From the NCBI GenBank assembly GCA_910575585.1, contig CAJTGF010000052.1, forward strand, positions 1 through 37,857: 37,857 bases of DNA, written 5' to 3'. Position 1 is the first letter of the stretch; each line of letters opens with the position of its first letter. This DNA comes from Clostridiaceae bacterium (GTDB lineage Bacteria > Bacillota > Clostridia > Lachnospirales > Lachnospiraceae). Under the pieces are notes generated by a model. It searched no databases. It saw only the letters and a program-made list of their open reading frames with translations, and was not told the origin of the DNA. Position numbers and translations under genes: made by a program. Below are positions 31,715-37,857 of this stretch, piece by piece.

Positions 31715-32917
31715 ATGAGCATTATTTTGGAACTGCGCGCCAAGCGCGCAAAGGCGTGGGACGCGGCGAAGGCATTTCTGGATTCCAAGCGCGGGGCCGA
31801 CGGCCTTTTGTCCGCCGAGGACGTGGCGACCTATGAAAAGATGGAGGCCGACGTGGTAAATCTCGGAAAAGAGATTGACCGCTTGGAACGCCAGCAGGCA
31901 TTGGATGCGGAGCTGAACAGGGCTGTCAATACGCCGATCACCGGCAAGCCTGCGGCCCCTGCCGGGGAGGAAAAGACGGGTCGGGCCACGGCGGAATACC
32001 GGAAATCCTTCTGGAATGTGATGCGCAGCAAGATGCCCTCCCCGGAGGTGATGAACGCCCTGCAGGTGGGGACGGATTCTGAGGGCGGCTATCTGGTGCC
32101 AGATGAATTTGAGCGCACGCTGGTGGAGGCATTGGAGGAGCAGAACATTTTCCGCACGCTGGCCCATGTGATCCAGACCAGCTCCGGCGACCGGAAGATC
32201 CCCGTGGTGGCTTCCAAAGGGAGCGCCTCTTGGGTGGACGAGGAAGGGGCGATCCCGGAGAGCGACGACAGCTTCGGGCAGGTATCCATTGGGGCCTACA
32301 AGCTCGGCACCATGATTAAGGTATCCGAGGAACTTTTGAATGACAGCGTGTTTGACCTTGAAGCCTACATTTCCCGCGAATTTGCCCGCCGGATTGGCAA
32401 CAAGGAGGAGGAAGCCTTCTTTACCGGCGACGGCACCGGAAAGCCGCTGGGCGTGCTGGCGGAAACGGGCGGCGCGGAGGTGGGAGTTACCGCTGCGGCG
32501 GCTGCGGCCTTTACGGCGGATGAAATCTTTGACCTGTTCTATTCCCTGAAAGCGCCTTACCGCCGGAGCGCCGTATTCGTGATGAATGACGCGAGCGTGA
32601 AGGCCCTGCGCAAGCTCAAAGACAACAACGGCCAGTATCTGTGGCAGCCCAGCCTTACCGCCGGAGCGCCGGATACCCTGTTAAACCGCCCGGTCTATAC
32701 GTCCGCTTTCATGCCCGCCCTTGCGGCTGGAGCAAAATCTATTTTGTTCGGCGACCTGTCTTATTATTGGGTGGCCGACCGGCAGGGCCGCTCCTTCCGC
32801 CGCCTCGGCGAGCTGTATGCGCCGACCGGGCAGGTGGGCTTCCTTGCGACCCAGCGCGTGGACGGCAGGCTCATTCTGCCGGAGGCCGTGAAGGTCATGC
32901 AGCAGAAATCTGCGTAA
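31715..32917 (+). CDS. Major capsid protein, HK97 fold
   Basis: A 400-residue capsid precursor. The N-terminal about 110 residues are a helical delta domain (scaffold) likely cut by the upstream protease. The mature part begins near ALQVGTDSEGGYLVPDEF (about 113-130), the classic HK97 start, followed by SSGDRKIPV and the E-loop/P-domain region (KVSEELLNDSVFDLEAY). AAGGAGG precedes the ATG. Copy A of the 106-base repeat follows directly after its stop. Confidence 0.95.
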   Translation: MSIILELRAKRAKAWDAAKAFLDSKRGADGLLSAEDVATYEKMEADVVNLGKEIDRLERQQALDAELNRAVNTPITGKPAAPAGEEKTGRATAEYRKSFWNVMRSKMPSPEVMNALQVGTDSEGGYLVPDEFERTLVEALEEQNIFRTLAHVIQTSSGDRKIPVVASKGSASWVDEEGAIPESDDSFGQVSIGAYKLGTMIKVSEELLNDSVFDLEAYISREFARRIGNKEEEAFFTGDGTGKPLGVLAETGGAEVGVTAAAAAAFTADEIFDLFYSLKAPYRRSAVFVMNDASVKALRKLKDNNGQYLWQPSLTAGAPDTLLNRPVYTSAFMPALAAGAKSILFGDLSYYWVADRQGRSFRRLGELYAPTGQVGFLATQRVDGRLILPEAVKVMQQKSA

Positions 32918-32919
32918 TG

Positions 32920-33025
32920 GGGGAACCCCGCAAAGCCGGATGGCTTTGTGGGGAGAGGAGGAGCAACGGAATGAGTGAGCTTTCGCACTTGTGCGGAAGT
33001 AAGCGATATGGAGTTTGTGACGACG
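32920..33025 (+). repeat. Head-tail junction repeat, copy A
   Basis: A 106-base unit beginning GGGGAACCCC and ending GTTTGTGACGACG. Hairpin 1 is CCGCAAAGCC-GGAT-GGCTTTGTGG; hairpin 2 is GCTTTCGCA-CTTG-TGCGGAAGT. AGGAGG stands 9 bases before ATG 32971, opening a 38-codon frame (MSELSHLCGSKRYG...) that overlaps the connector gene out of frame. Confidence 0.88.
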
Positions 33026-33037
33026 AGAGGTGGCGGC

Positions 33038-33349
33038 ATGGAGGAATTACTGCAGAAGGTAAAGGACAATCTGATCCTTTCCCATAACGAGGACGACGGG
33101 CTGCTTCGTGGCTATATCACGGCGGCCCTTTCCTATGCGGAGAGTTACCAGCATATCCCCACGGGCTACTATACCGACAATCCCATGCCGCCCACCACCG
33201 AGCAGGCCGTTATCATGCTGTCGTCCCATTTTTACGAAAGCCGGGACGGCAGCACCGGCGGCTTTTTTGCGGATAACATTCAGGCCGGGCAGCAGGTATG
33301 GAATACGGTCAACCTTCTTTTGCGCCTTGACCGGGATTGGAAGGTATAA
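33038..33349 (+). CDS. Head-tail connector protein (gp6-like)
   Basis: A 103-residue helical protein of the phage gp6/head-tail connector type: LLRGYITAALSYAESYQ (about 22-38), TEQAVIMLSSHFYESR (about 54-69) and a final WNTVNLLLRL. It forms the adaptor ring under the portal. ATG 33038 follows AGAGGTGG; in-frame ATG 33008 and GTG 32975 inside repeat copy A would extend it by 10 or 21 residues. It is followed at once by repeat copy B. Confidence 0.82.
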   Translation: MEELLQKVKDNLILSHNEDDGLLRGYITAALSYAESYQHIPTGYYTDNPMPPTTEQAVIMLSSHFYESRDGSTGGFFADNIQAGQQVWNTVNLLLRLDRDWKV

Positions 33350-33455
33350 GGGGAACCCCACAAAGCCGGAAGGCTTTGTGGGGAGAGGAGGAACAACGGA
33401 TTGAGCGAGCTTTCGCATTTATGCGGAAGCGAGGGAAAAGGAGTTTGTGACGACG
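33350..33455 (+). repeat. Head-tail junction repeat, copy B
   Basis: Second 106-base unit, starting GGGGAACCCC right after the connector stop. Hairpin 1 is perfect: CCACAAAGCC-GGAA-GGCTTTGTGG. Hairpin 2 is GCTTTCGCA-TTTA-TGCGGAAGC. AGGAGG stands 9 bases before TTG 33401, which opens a frame continuous with the head closure gene. Confidence 0.9.
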
Positions 33456-33838
33456 ATATGAGCTTTGGAAAAATGCGCACGCCCATCCAGCTAATCCTTA
33501 CCGAGAACGTGAAGGACAACGAGGGATTTAGCTCCCCGCAGGATACGGTGGTGGCGGAGGTTTGGGCCTACCATGAGGCCCGGCATGGAAGCGAACGCTG
33601 GGCCAACCGGGCGGCCTTTTCGGAGGCCACCGACCTGTTCCGGTTCCGTATCATCCCCGGCCTGCAGGTGACGACAAAGCTGTTCTTGCGCTGTGAGGGC
33701 TGCCGGTATGACATTACCAGCGTGGAGGATGTGAAGGGGCGCGGGATGTATGTGGAGATTTTAGCGAAAAAGGTGGTGGGCTCCGGGGCTCCCGCAAAGC
33801 CGGAAGGCTTTGTGGGGAAAGGAGGAGCAACGGATTGA
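33401..33838 (+). CDS. Head closure/head-tail adaptor protein
   Basis: A phage head-tail adaptor (SPP1 gp16-like) beta-barrel: MRTPIQLILTEN (in frame after residue 24), VVAEVWAYHEARHGSERW and RFRIIPGLQVTTKLFLRCEG. Two starts compete: TTG 33401 has the ideal AGGAGG of repeat copy B and gives 145 residues; ATG 33458 gives 126 and has AAGGAG 14 bases upstream. The last about 16 residues (APAKPEGFVGKGGATD) are encoded by repeat copy C, so the repeat extends the protein at both ends. Confidence 0.8.
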   Translation: MSELSHLCGSEGKGVCDDDMSFGKMRTPIQLILTENVKDNEGFSSPQDTVVAEVWAYHEARHGSERWANRAAFSEATDLFRFRIIPGLQVTTKLFLRCEGCRYDITSVEDVKGRGMYVEILAKKVVGSGAPAKPEGFVGKGGATD

Positions 33839-33889
33839 GTGAGCTTTCGCATTTATGCGGAAGCGAGGGATAAGGAGTGTGTGACGACG
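33785..33889 (+). repeat. Head-tail junction repeat, copy C
   Basis: Third unit, 105 bases, opening GGGGCTCCC. Hairpin 1 is CCGCAAAGCC-GGAA-GGCTTTGTGG; hairpin 2 as in copy B. The head closure stop overlaps TTG 33835, which opens a 12-codon peptide (MSELSHLCGSEG) ending TAA 33871-33873, next to AAGGAG of the following gene. Confidence 0.9.
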
Positions 33890-34320
33890 TGGCTAAGGTG
33901 CAGGTAAAAATGCCGGAGGATTTTCTTCTGCGGCTCTCCCGGCTGGGGGATAAGACCGACGAGATCATCCCGAAGGTGCTGGAAGCGGGCGGCGAGGTCG
34001 TGGAGCAGAAAGTTAGGGCGAATTTGGGCGCGGTGATTGGCCGGGATACAAAGGAGGAATCCCGCTCCACCGGCGAACTGCTTTCCGCCCTCGGCGTATC
34101 CCCGGCCAAGATTGACCGGGACGGCAATTACAACGTGAAGGTGGGCTTTTCGGAGCCGCGCCCGGACGGTCGCAGCAATGCCATGATTGCCAACGTCCTC
34201 GAATACGGGAAAAGCGGGCAGCCTGCCAAGCCTTTTCTGAAACCGGCAAGATCGGCGGCCTGCGCCCCGTGTATCGAGGCCATGAAGGCCGCTTTTGAGA
34301 GGGAGGTGGAAAAGCTGTGA
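33889..34320 (+). CDS. HK97 gp10 family tail-completion protein
   Basis: A 143-residue protein matching HK97 gp10: an N-terminal DFLLRLSRLGDK helix, VLEAGGEVVEQKVRANL, then VGFSEPRPDGRSNAMIANVLEYGKSGQPAKPFLKPAR, the usual core (given here in parts of the family pattern). No ATG is available; GTG 33889 lies 11 bases after AAGGAG, while GTG 33877 overlaps that site. It overlaps the next gene by 4 bases. Confidence 0.85.
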   Translation: MAKVQVKMPEDFLLRLSRLGDKTDEIIPKVLEAGGEVVEQKVRANLGAVIGRDTKEESRSTGELLSALGVSPAKIDRDGNYNVKVGFSEPRPDGRSNAMIANVLEYGKSGQPAKPFLKPARSAACAPCIEAMKAAFEREVEKL

Positions 34321-34658
34321 GCCTGCTGGAAGATTTGAACGGTACGCTCGGCCCTTTGGGTATCCCCATAGAAACCGGCGTGTTTCAGGATACGCCGCCG
34401 GAGGAATATCTGGTCGTCACGCCCCTTTCGGACAGCTTCGGCTTCCATGCTGACGACCTGCCGCAGTATGAGGTGCAGGAGGCCCGGCTTTCCTTCTTCA
34501 AAAAGGGCAGCTATACCAGACAGAAAAACCGGATCGTCCGCGCCCTTTTGGCGGCGGACTTTACCATTACAGACCGCCGGTATATCGGCCATGAGGACGA
34601 CACCGGCTATCACCACTATGCCATAGACGTGGCAAAACATTATGAAATGGAGGTTTAG
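34317..34658 (+). CDS. Tail completion/minor tail protein
   Basis: A 113-residue protein at the place of the tail terminator (gp11/DUF3168-like) in HK97-type phages. A hydrophobic N-terminal helix is followed by EYLVVTPLSDSFGFHADD and a final HHYAIDVAKHYEMEV strand. GTG start at 34317 overlaps the previous stop (GTGA). Function is taken mainly from position and size. Confidence 0.7.
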   Translation: MSLLEDLNGTLGPLGIPIETGVFQDTPPEEYLVVTPLSDSFGFHADDLPQYEVQEARLSFFKKGSYTRQKNRIVRALLAADFTITDRRYIGHEDDTGYHHYAIDVAKHYEMEV

Positions 34659-34661
34659 ATC

Positions 34662-35261
34662 ATGGCGACGATTGGACTTGACAAGCTGTTTTATGCCCCG
34701 ATCACCGAGGGCGAGAATGGCGACGAAACCTACGGAACCCCGGTCATGCTGGCGAAGGCAATGACCGCCGAGCTTTCGATTGAATTAAACGAGGCCACGC
34801 TGTATGCCGACGACGGCGCGGCGGAGATCGTAAAGGAATTTAAGAGCGGAACCCTGTCGCTGGGCGTGGACGATATAGGCGTGTCCTCCGCCGAGGCACT
34901 GACCGGGGCGAAGGCGGATAAAAACGGCGTCCTCATTTCCGCCAGCGAGAACGATGGCGCACCGGTGGTCGTGGGCTTCCGCGCCCGCAAGGCAAACGGC
35001 ACTTACCGTTATTTCTGGCTGTACCGGGTAAAATTTGCGGTTCCCGGCACGAACCTGCAGACGAAGGGGGATTCCATCACCTTCTCCACGCCCACCATTG
35101 AGGGGACGATCCTGCGCCGCAATAAGGTGGACGGGAAGAACGAGCATCCGTGGAAGGCGGAGGTCAACGAGGACGACAGCGGCGTGCAGGCCAGCACCAT
35201 TTCCAGCTGGTATCAGGAAGTATACGAGCCGGTCTATGAAACGGAAGGAGGCGCGGCATGA
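34662..35261 (+). CDS. Major tail protein, phi13 type
   Basis: A 199-residue tail tube protein: IGLDKLFYAPITEGENG opening (about 3-19), AKAMTAELSIELNEATLYADD (in part), GVDDIGVSSAEALTGA and VGFRARKANGTYRYFWLYRVKF are typical of phi13-like major tail proteins. It polymerises into the tail tube around the tape measure. AGGTTTAG precedes the ATG; its stop overlaps the next start. Confidence 0.9.
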   Translation: MATIGLDKLFYAPITEGENGDETYGTPVMLAKAMTAELSIELNEATLYADDGAAEIVKEFKSGTLSLGVDDIGVSSAEALTGAKADKNGVLISASENDGAPVVVGFRARKANGTYRYFWLYRVKFAVPGTNLQTKGDSITFSTPTIEGTILRRNKVDGKNEHPWKAEVNEDDSGVQASTISSWYQEVYEPVYETEGGAA

Positions 35262-35647
35262 TGGTGGATCAGGACAGGGCCGCAACAATCACGATTGGCG
35301 GCGAGGAGTACCAGCTTATTTTAACCACAAGGGCCACAAAGGAGATCGCGGGCCGCTATGGCGGTCTGGAAAACCTCGGCACGAAGCTGATGAAATCGGA
35401 AAATTTCGAGATGGCGCTGGATGAGATTATCTGGCTGATCGTCCTGATGGCGAACCAGAGCCTTTTGATATACAACCTGCGCCATAAGGAGGAGCCGAGG
35501 CCCCTGCTCACGGCGGAGGAGGTGGAGCTTCTCACTTCCCCGTTGGAGCTGGCGGCATACAAGGACGCGATCATGGAGGCCATGTTCCGGGGAACCAAGC
35601 GCCACATAAAGAGCGAGGCAGACCCAAAAAACGTGCCGGTCGGGTAA
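35258..35647 (+). CDS. Tail assembly chaperone, short form (gpG-like)
   Basis: A 129-residue protein between tail tube and tape measure genes: ATITIGGEEYQLILTTRATKEIAGRYGG (in part) and DEIIWLIVLMANQ are typical of the first chaperone. Eight codons before its stop lies the slippery heptamer A-AAA-AAC (35626-35632). It escorts the tape measure protein in tail assembly; the ratio to the frameshifted long form is set by slippage. Confidence 0.88.
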   Translation: MMVDQDRAATITIGGEEYQLILTTRATKEIAGRYGGLENLGTKLMKSENFEMALDEIIWLIVLMANQSLLIYNLRHKEEPRPLLTAEEVELLTSPLELAAYKDAIMEAMFRGTKRHIKSEADPKNVPVG

Positions 35648-35835
35648 GCGACGAAGAACTGTTTACCCGGCTGATTTATTATGCAACGGTGCCGCTTCGG
35701 CGTTCCGAGGAGGAGGCGTGGCTCATGCCTTTCGGGTATCTGCTGGATTTGTGGGAGTGCCACAAGCAGTTTACCGGCCTCGCCAAGCCGAAGCGGGAGC
35801 TGTTCATTGACGACATTATCCCTTACGGGATTTGA
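35258..35835 (+). CDS. Tail assembly chaperone, -1 frameshift long form (gpGT-like)
   Basis: A -1 shift at A-AAA-AAC (35626-35632) joins the first 125 codons to a 67-codon -1 frame that runs to TGA 35833-35835, giving about 192 residues. The second part (SDEELFTRLIYY, MPFGYLLDLWECHKQF, ELFIDDIIPYGI) has no start codon or ribosome site of its own suited to separate translation, and is typical of the T domain in Firmicute phages. It binds the tape measure protein. Confidence 0.85.
35626..35632 (+). promoter_or_regulatory. Programmed -1 ribosomal frameshift site
   Basis: Heptamer A-AAA-AAC in the zero frame of the chaperone gene, the X-XXY-YYZ pattern. GC-rich sequence follows, which could add a stimulatory structure. 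It sits at the same place as frameshift sites in lambda G/GT-like gene pairs. Confidence 0.82.
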
Positions 35836-35875
35836 AGATAAGTTTTAATTTTTCCGGGAAGGAGGTGGCGGAATC

Positions 35876-37804
35876 ATGGCGGACAATTTTGGCCTGCGGA
35901 TCGGCGTGGAGGGCGAGAAGGAATTTAAGAAGGCCCTTGCGGAGATCAACCAGAGTTTTAAGGTGCTTGGCTCGGAGATGAACCTTGTGGCCTCGCAGTT
36001 TGATAAGCAGGATAAATCGGTGGAGGCGATCACGGCCCGCAACCGTGTCCTGAATAAAGAGATTGATACGCAGAAACAGAAAATCGGCACCTTAGAGCAG
36101 GCCCTACAAAACGCCACCGCTTCCTTCGGGGAAAATGACCGGCGCACGCAGCAATGGCAGATTCAGCTCAACAACGCCAGAGCGGCCTTAAACGATATGG
36201 AAAAGGAGCTGGACGAGAACAACCGGGCATTGGAGGAAGCCGGGGATCATCTGGACGAGGCGGGCGGCCAAGCCGACGATTTCGGCGATTCGCTGGAAGA
36301 AAGCGCCGACAAGGCAGAGGATGCCGGGAACCGGTTTGAAAAGCTGGGCGGCATTGCAAAGACGATTGGCGCGGTGGTGGCTGCTGCCGTCGTGGCTATC
36401 GGTGCCGCCGCCATATCCGCAGGCGTGGGGCTTGTGAAGCTGGGCGACGAGTACAATCAGGCGGTGAACCAGATTTCCGCCTCCACCGGGGCCACCGGCG
36501 CGGAATTGGAGGCGCTTGGTGAAACGGCCCGCCGGGTATATACAAACAATTTCGGCGACAGCTTGGAGGACGTGGCGGAAGGCATTTCCGCGGTGCAGAA
36601 AACAACCGGCCTTATGGACGAGGAGCTGCAGAAGGCCACGGAATCCGGATTCGCCCTGCGGGACACCTTCGGGTATGACCTGCAGGAATCCGCCCGGACG
36701 GCAAACGCCTTAATGAAAAACTTCGGCCTTTCCGCAGAGGAAGCCTATAACATCATTGCCGTGGGCGCACAGAACGGCGCGGATCAGAACGGCGACCTGT
36801 TAGACACTCTCAACGAATACTCGGCACAGTACGCTGCCCTCGGCCTCTCCGCAGACGAATTTGTGAGCGGTCTGATCAGCGGTTCCGAAGCCGGTGTCTT
36901 TTCGATTGACAAGGTGGGCGACGCGGTAAAGGAATTTAACCTGCGCGTGATCGACGGAAGCAATACCACCACCGAAGCCTTTCAGGCCCTCGGCATGGAC
37001 GCGGACGCTATGGCGGCCCGGTTTGCCACTGGAGGGGATTCGGCAAGGGAGGCATTTTTCGAGGTCGTCAATGCGCTTGACAGTATGGACGATCCCATTG
37101 CCAAGAATACGGCGGCGGTCAACCTGTTCGGCACACAGTTTGAGGATTTGCAGGGAAGCGTCCTGCCGGTGCTTGCCAGCATGGAGGACGGCGCGGGCAA
37201 GACCTACGACGCGCTCTCGCAGATCAACCAGATAAAATACAATGACCTTGATTCCGCCATAGAGGGGACGAAGCGCTCCATTCAGGGCGTTTTCCTGCCG
37301 CTGGCAAGTGAAATGTCGGCGGGGATCACCGACGTTTTTTCCACACTCAGCAATGAAATCAACGCAGCCAACGGGGACTTTGAGCAGATCGGCGTGGCTA
37401 TCGGAAACGCCATAGAGGGCGTTTCCAACGTGATCTTAGAGAAGATGCCCATGTTTCTGGAATTGGGCCTGAATATCGTGACGAGTATCGGCGGGGCCAT
37501 TTTAGACAATCTGCCCGTGCTGATCGAATCGGCGACGAATATTGTCTTAACGCTCCTTAATGCGCTGGTTTCAGCCCTGCCCCAGCTTTCCGAGGGCGCG
37601 TTGCAGTTGGTGCTTACGCTGGCGCAGGGGATTTTAGACAACCTGCCGCAGATCGCCGAGGCCGCCATTCAGGTGATCGTCACGCTGGCGGCGGGGCTTG
37701 GCGAGGCGCTGCCGGAGCTGGTTCCGTCTATCGTGGAGGCCATTATTTTAATGAGAGCGGGTATAATTCCCCGCCCCTTGGGGCGTAACAAACTTTTCAG
37801 ATAA
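35876..37804 (+). CDS. Tail tape measure protein, 3' end interrupted
   Basis: The first about 625 residues of a tape measure protein: N-terminal coiled coil (about 35-150), a Gly/Ala-rich hydrophobic stretch (about 160-190, TIGAVVAAAVVAIG), the TP901-type core (NQISASTGATGAELEALGE, QKTTGLMDEELQKATESGF) and a hydrophobic repeat series (MFLELGLNIVTSIGGAIL, LPVLIESATNIVLTLLNAL, LPQLSEGALQLVLTLAQG). The last about 17 codons after 37750 do not fit the family and belong to an inserted element, so the gene is broken and the usual C-terminal part is displaced or lost. AAGGAGGTGG precedes the ATG. Confidence 0.88.
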   Translation: MADNFGLRIGVEGEKEFKKALAEINQSFKVLGSEMNLVASQFDKQDKSVEAITARNRVLNKEIDTQKQKIGTLEQALQNATASFGENDRRTQQWQIQLNNARAALNDMEKELDENNRALEEAGDHLDEAGGQADDFGDSLEESADKAEDAGNRFEKLGGIAKTIGAVVAAAVVAIGAAAISAGVGLVKLGDEYNQAVNQISASTGATGAELEALGETARRVYTNNFGDSLEDVAEGISAVQKTTGLMDEELQKATESGFALRDTFGYDLQESARTANALMKNFGLSAEEAYNIIAVGAQNGADQNGDLLDTLNEYSAQYAALGLSADEFVSGLISGSEAGVFSIDKVGDAVKEFNLRVIDGSNTTTEAFQALGMDADAMAARFATGGDSAREAFFEVVNALDSMDDPIAKNTAAVNLFGTQFEDLQGSVLPVLASMEDGAGKTYDALSQINQIKYNDLDSAIEGTKRSIQGVFLPLASEMSAGITDVFSTLSNEINAANGDFEQIGVAIGNAIEGVSNVILEKMPMFLELGLNIVTSIGGAILDNLPVLIESATNIVLTLLNALVSALPQLSEGALQLVLTLAQGILDNLPQIAEAAIQVIVTLAAGLGEALPELVPSIVEAIILMRAGIIPRPLGRNKLFR

Positions 37805-37857
37805 CTAGAAGGTGATATAATATAAGCGGAAAGGAGATGTGTAGATGAGTGAACATA
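37751..37857 (+). mobile_element. Left end of a probable IS200/IS605-type insertion sequence
   Basis: The tape measure reading frame loses family character after ATTTTAATG (37744-37752). Within 35 bases comes the perfect hairpin CGCCCC-TT-GGGGCG (37772-37785), as IS200/IS605 ends carry. Then TTTTCA (37794-37799), 16 bases and TATAAT (37816-37821) form a promoter, followed by GGAAAGGAG and an ATG at 37845. AT-rich composition also changes here. Only the edge is visible, so the family is inferred. Confidence 0.5.
37845..37857 (+). CDS. Start of a probable transposase gene (partial)
   Basis: Only four codons (MSEH) lie inside the window. AAGGAGATG ribosome site and a good sigma-A-type promoter precede it. 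An opening like this would fit TnpA of the IS200/IS605 family, as I recall it, but four residues prove nothing. Confidence 0.4.

Noticed and set aside
32920-33889. Three 106-base repeats considered as CRISPR or phage att repeats
   Set aside because: Spacing equals gene lengths (about 320-330 bases between copies), each carries ribosome sites, and the genes between are normal head-tail genes.
35648-35835. Apparent frameshifted pseudogene after the tail chaperone
   Set aside because: The slippery heptamer and its place in the operon show programmed frameshifting rather than decay.
37751-37804. C-terminal residues of the tape measure frame taken as native
   Set aside because: The sequence after 37750 is hairpin and promoter DNA, with abrupt loss of the hydrophobic repeat pattern.

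Overview
The composition and gene families suggest a low-GC Gram-positive gut anaerobe of the Clostridia, probably Lachnospiraceae-like. This is inferred from strong AGGAGG ribosome sites, lipoprotein signal peptides and phage/ICE gene types common in that group; no marker gene allows a firm placement. The window has two unlike halves: a chromosome-like oxidoreductase operon (about 1-6300, moderate GC) and a GC-richer mosaic prophage or phage/ICE hybrid (about 6400-37857) transcribed almost entirely on the + strand.

Region 1 (133-6297) is one tight + strand operon: a flavodoxin lipoprotein, a flavodoxin-esterase fusion lipoprotein, an FMN-type NAD(P)H oxidoreductase, a carboxymuconolactone decarboxylase/cupin protein, an aldo/keto reductase, an alpha/beta-hydrolase lipoprotein and a DUF4405 membrane protein. 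It ends in a rho-independent terminator (6333-6371). It reads as envelope-linked redox and carbonyl/ester metabolism.

Region 2 (6524-8970) resembles the regulatory ends of Tn916/Tn1549-type conjugative elements: a sigma-70-like factor, a HTH_16-type protein, a DUF3825 protein, a cysteine-rich KTR-type protein, then a 331-base hairpin-rich leader with a terminator before a second sigma-like gene. Region 3 (9054-17846) is a phage replication module: SNF2-type helicase, coiled-coil protein, Cys-containing putative ssDNA-binding protein, family A DNA polymerase with proofreading domain, DUF4406 protein, primase-SF3 helicase, an iteron-like non-coding segment (candidate origin), VRR-NUC nuclease and a DUF1492/ArpU-like late regulator. 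An AT-rich, opposite-strand cargo gene (17907-18623) sits exactly at the late control region.

Region 4 (18839-29754) is the packaging module: HNH endonuclease, P27 small terminase, then about 8.3 kb of accessory DNA before the large terminase. The accessory DNA holds a ParB-domain protein, two tandem Mom-family DNA-modification paralogues, a tRNA-like hairpin, a ParB-methyltransferase fusion with an altered motif IV, and a set of small orphan genes. Five accessory transcription units each begin with the same element: TTGYYT, exactly 17 bases, TAATCT, then 30-31 bases to the start codon. Three of these copies directly follow mutually similar terminators. This looks like a dedicated regulon of terminator-promoter cassettes, possibly read by one of the element's own sigma-like factors.

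Region 5 (29751-37804) is the siphovirus head-tail operon: portal, ClpP-like protease, HK97 capsid, connector, head closure, HK97 gp10, tail completion, major tail protein, tail assembly chaperone pair with an A-AAA-AAC -1 frameshift site, and tape measure. Three near-identical 105-106-base repeats with two hairpins and two Shine-Dalgarno sites lie at successive gene junctions (32920, 33350, 33785). The tape measure gene is broken near 37750 by what looks like the left end of an IS200/IS605-type insertion sequence, so the prophage is probably defective. No integrase, att site or lysis gene is inside the window.
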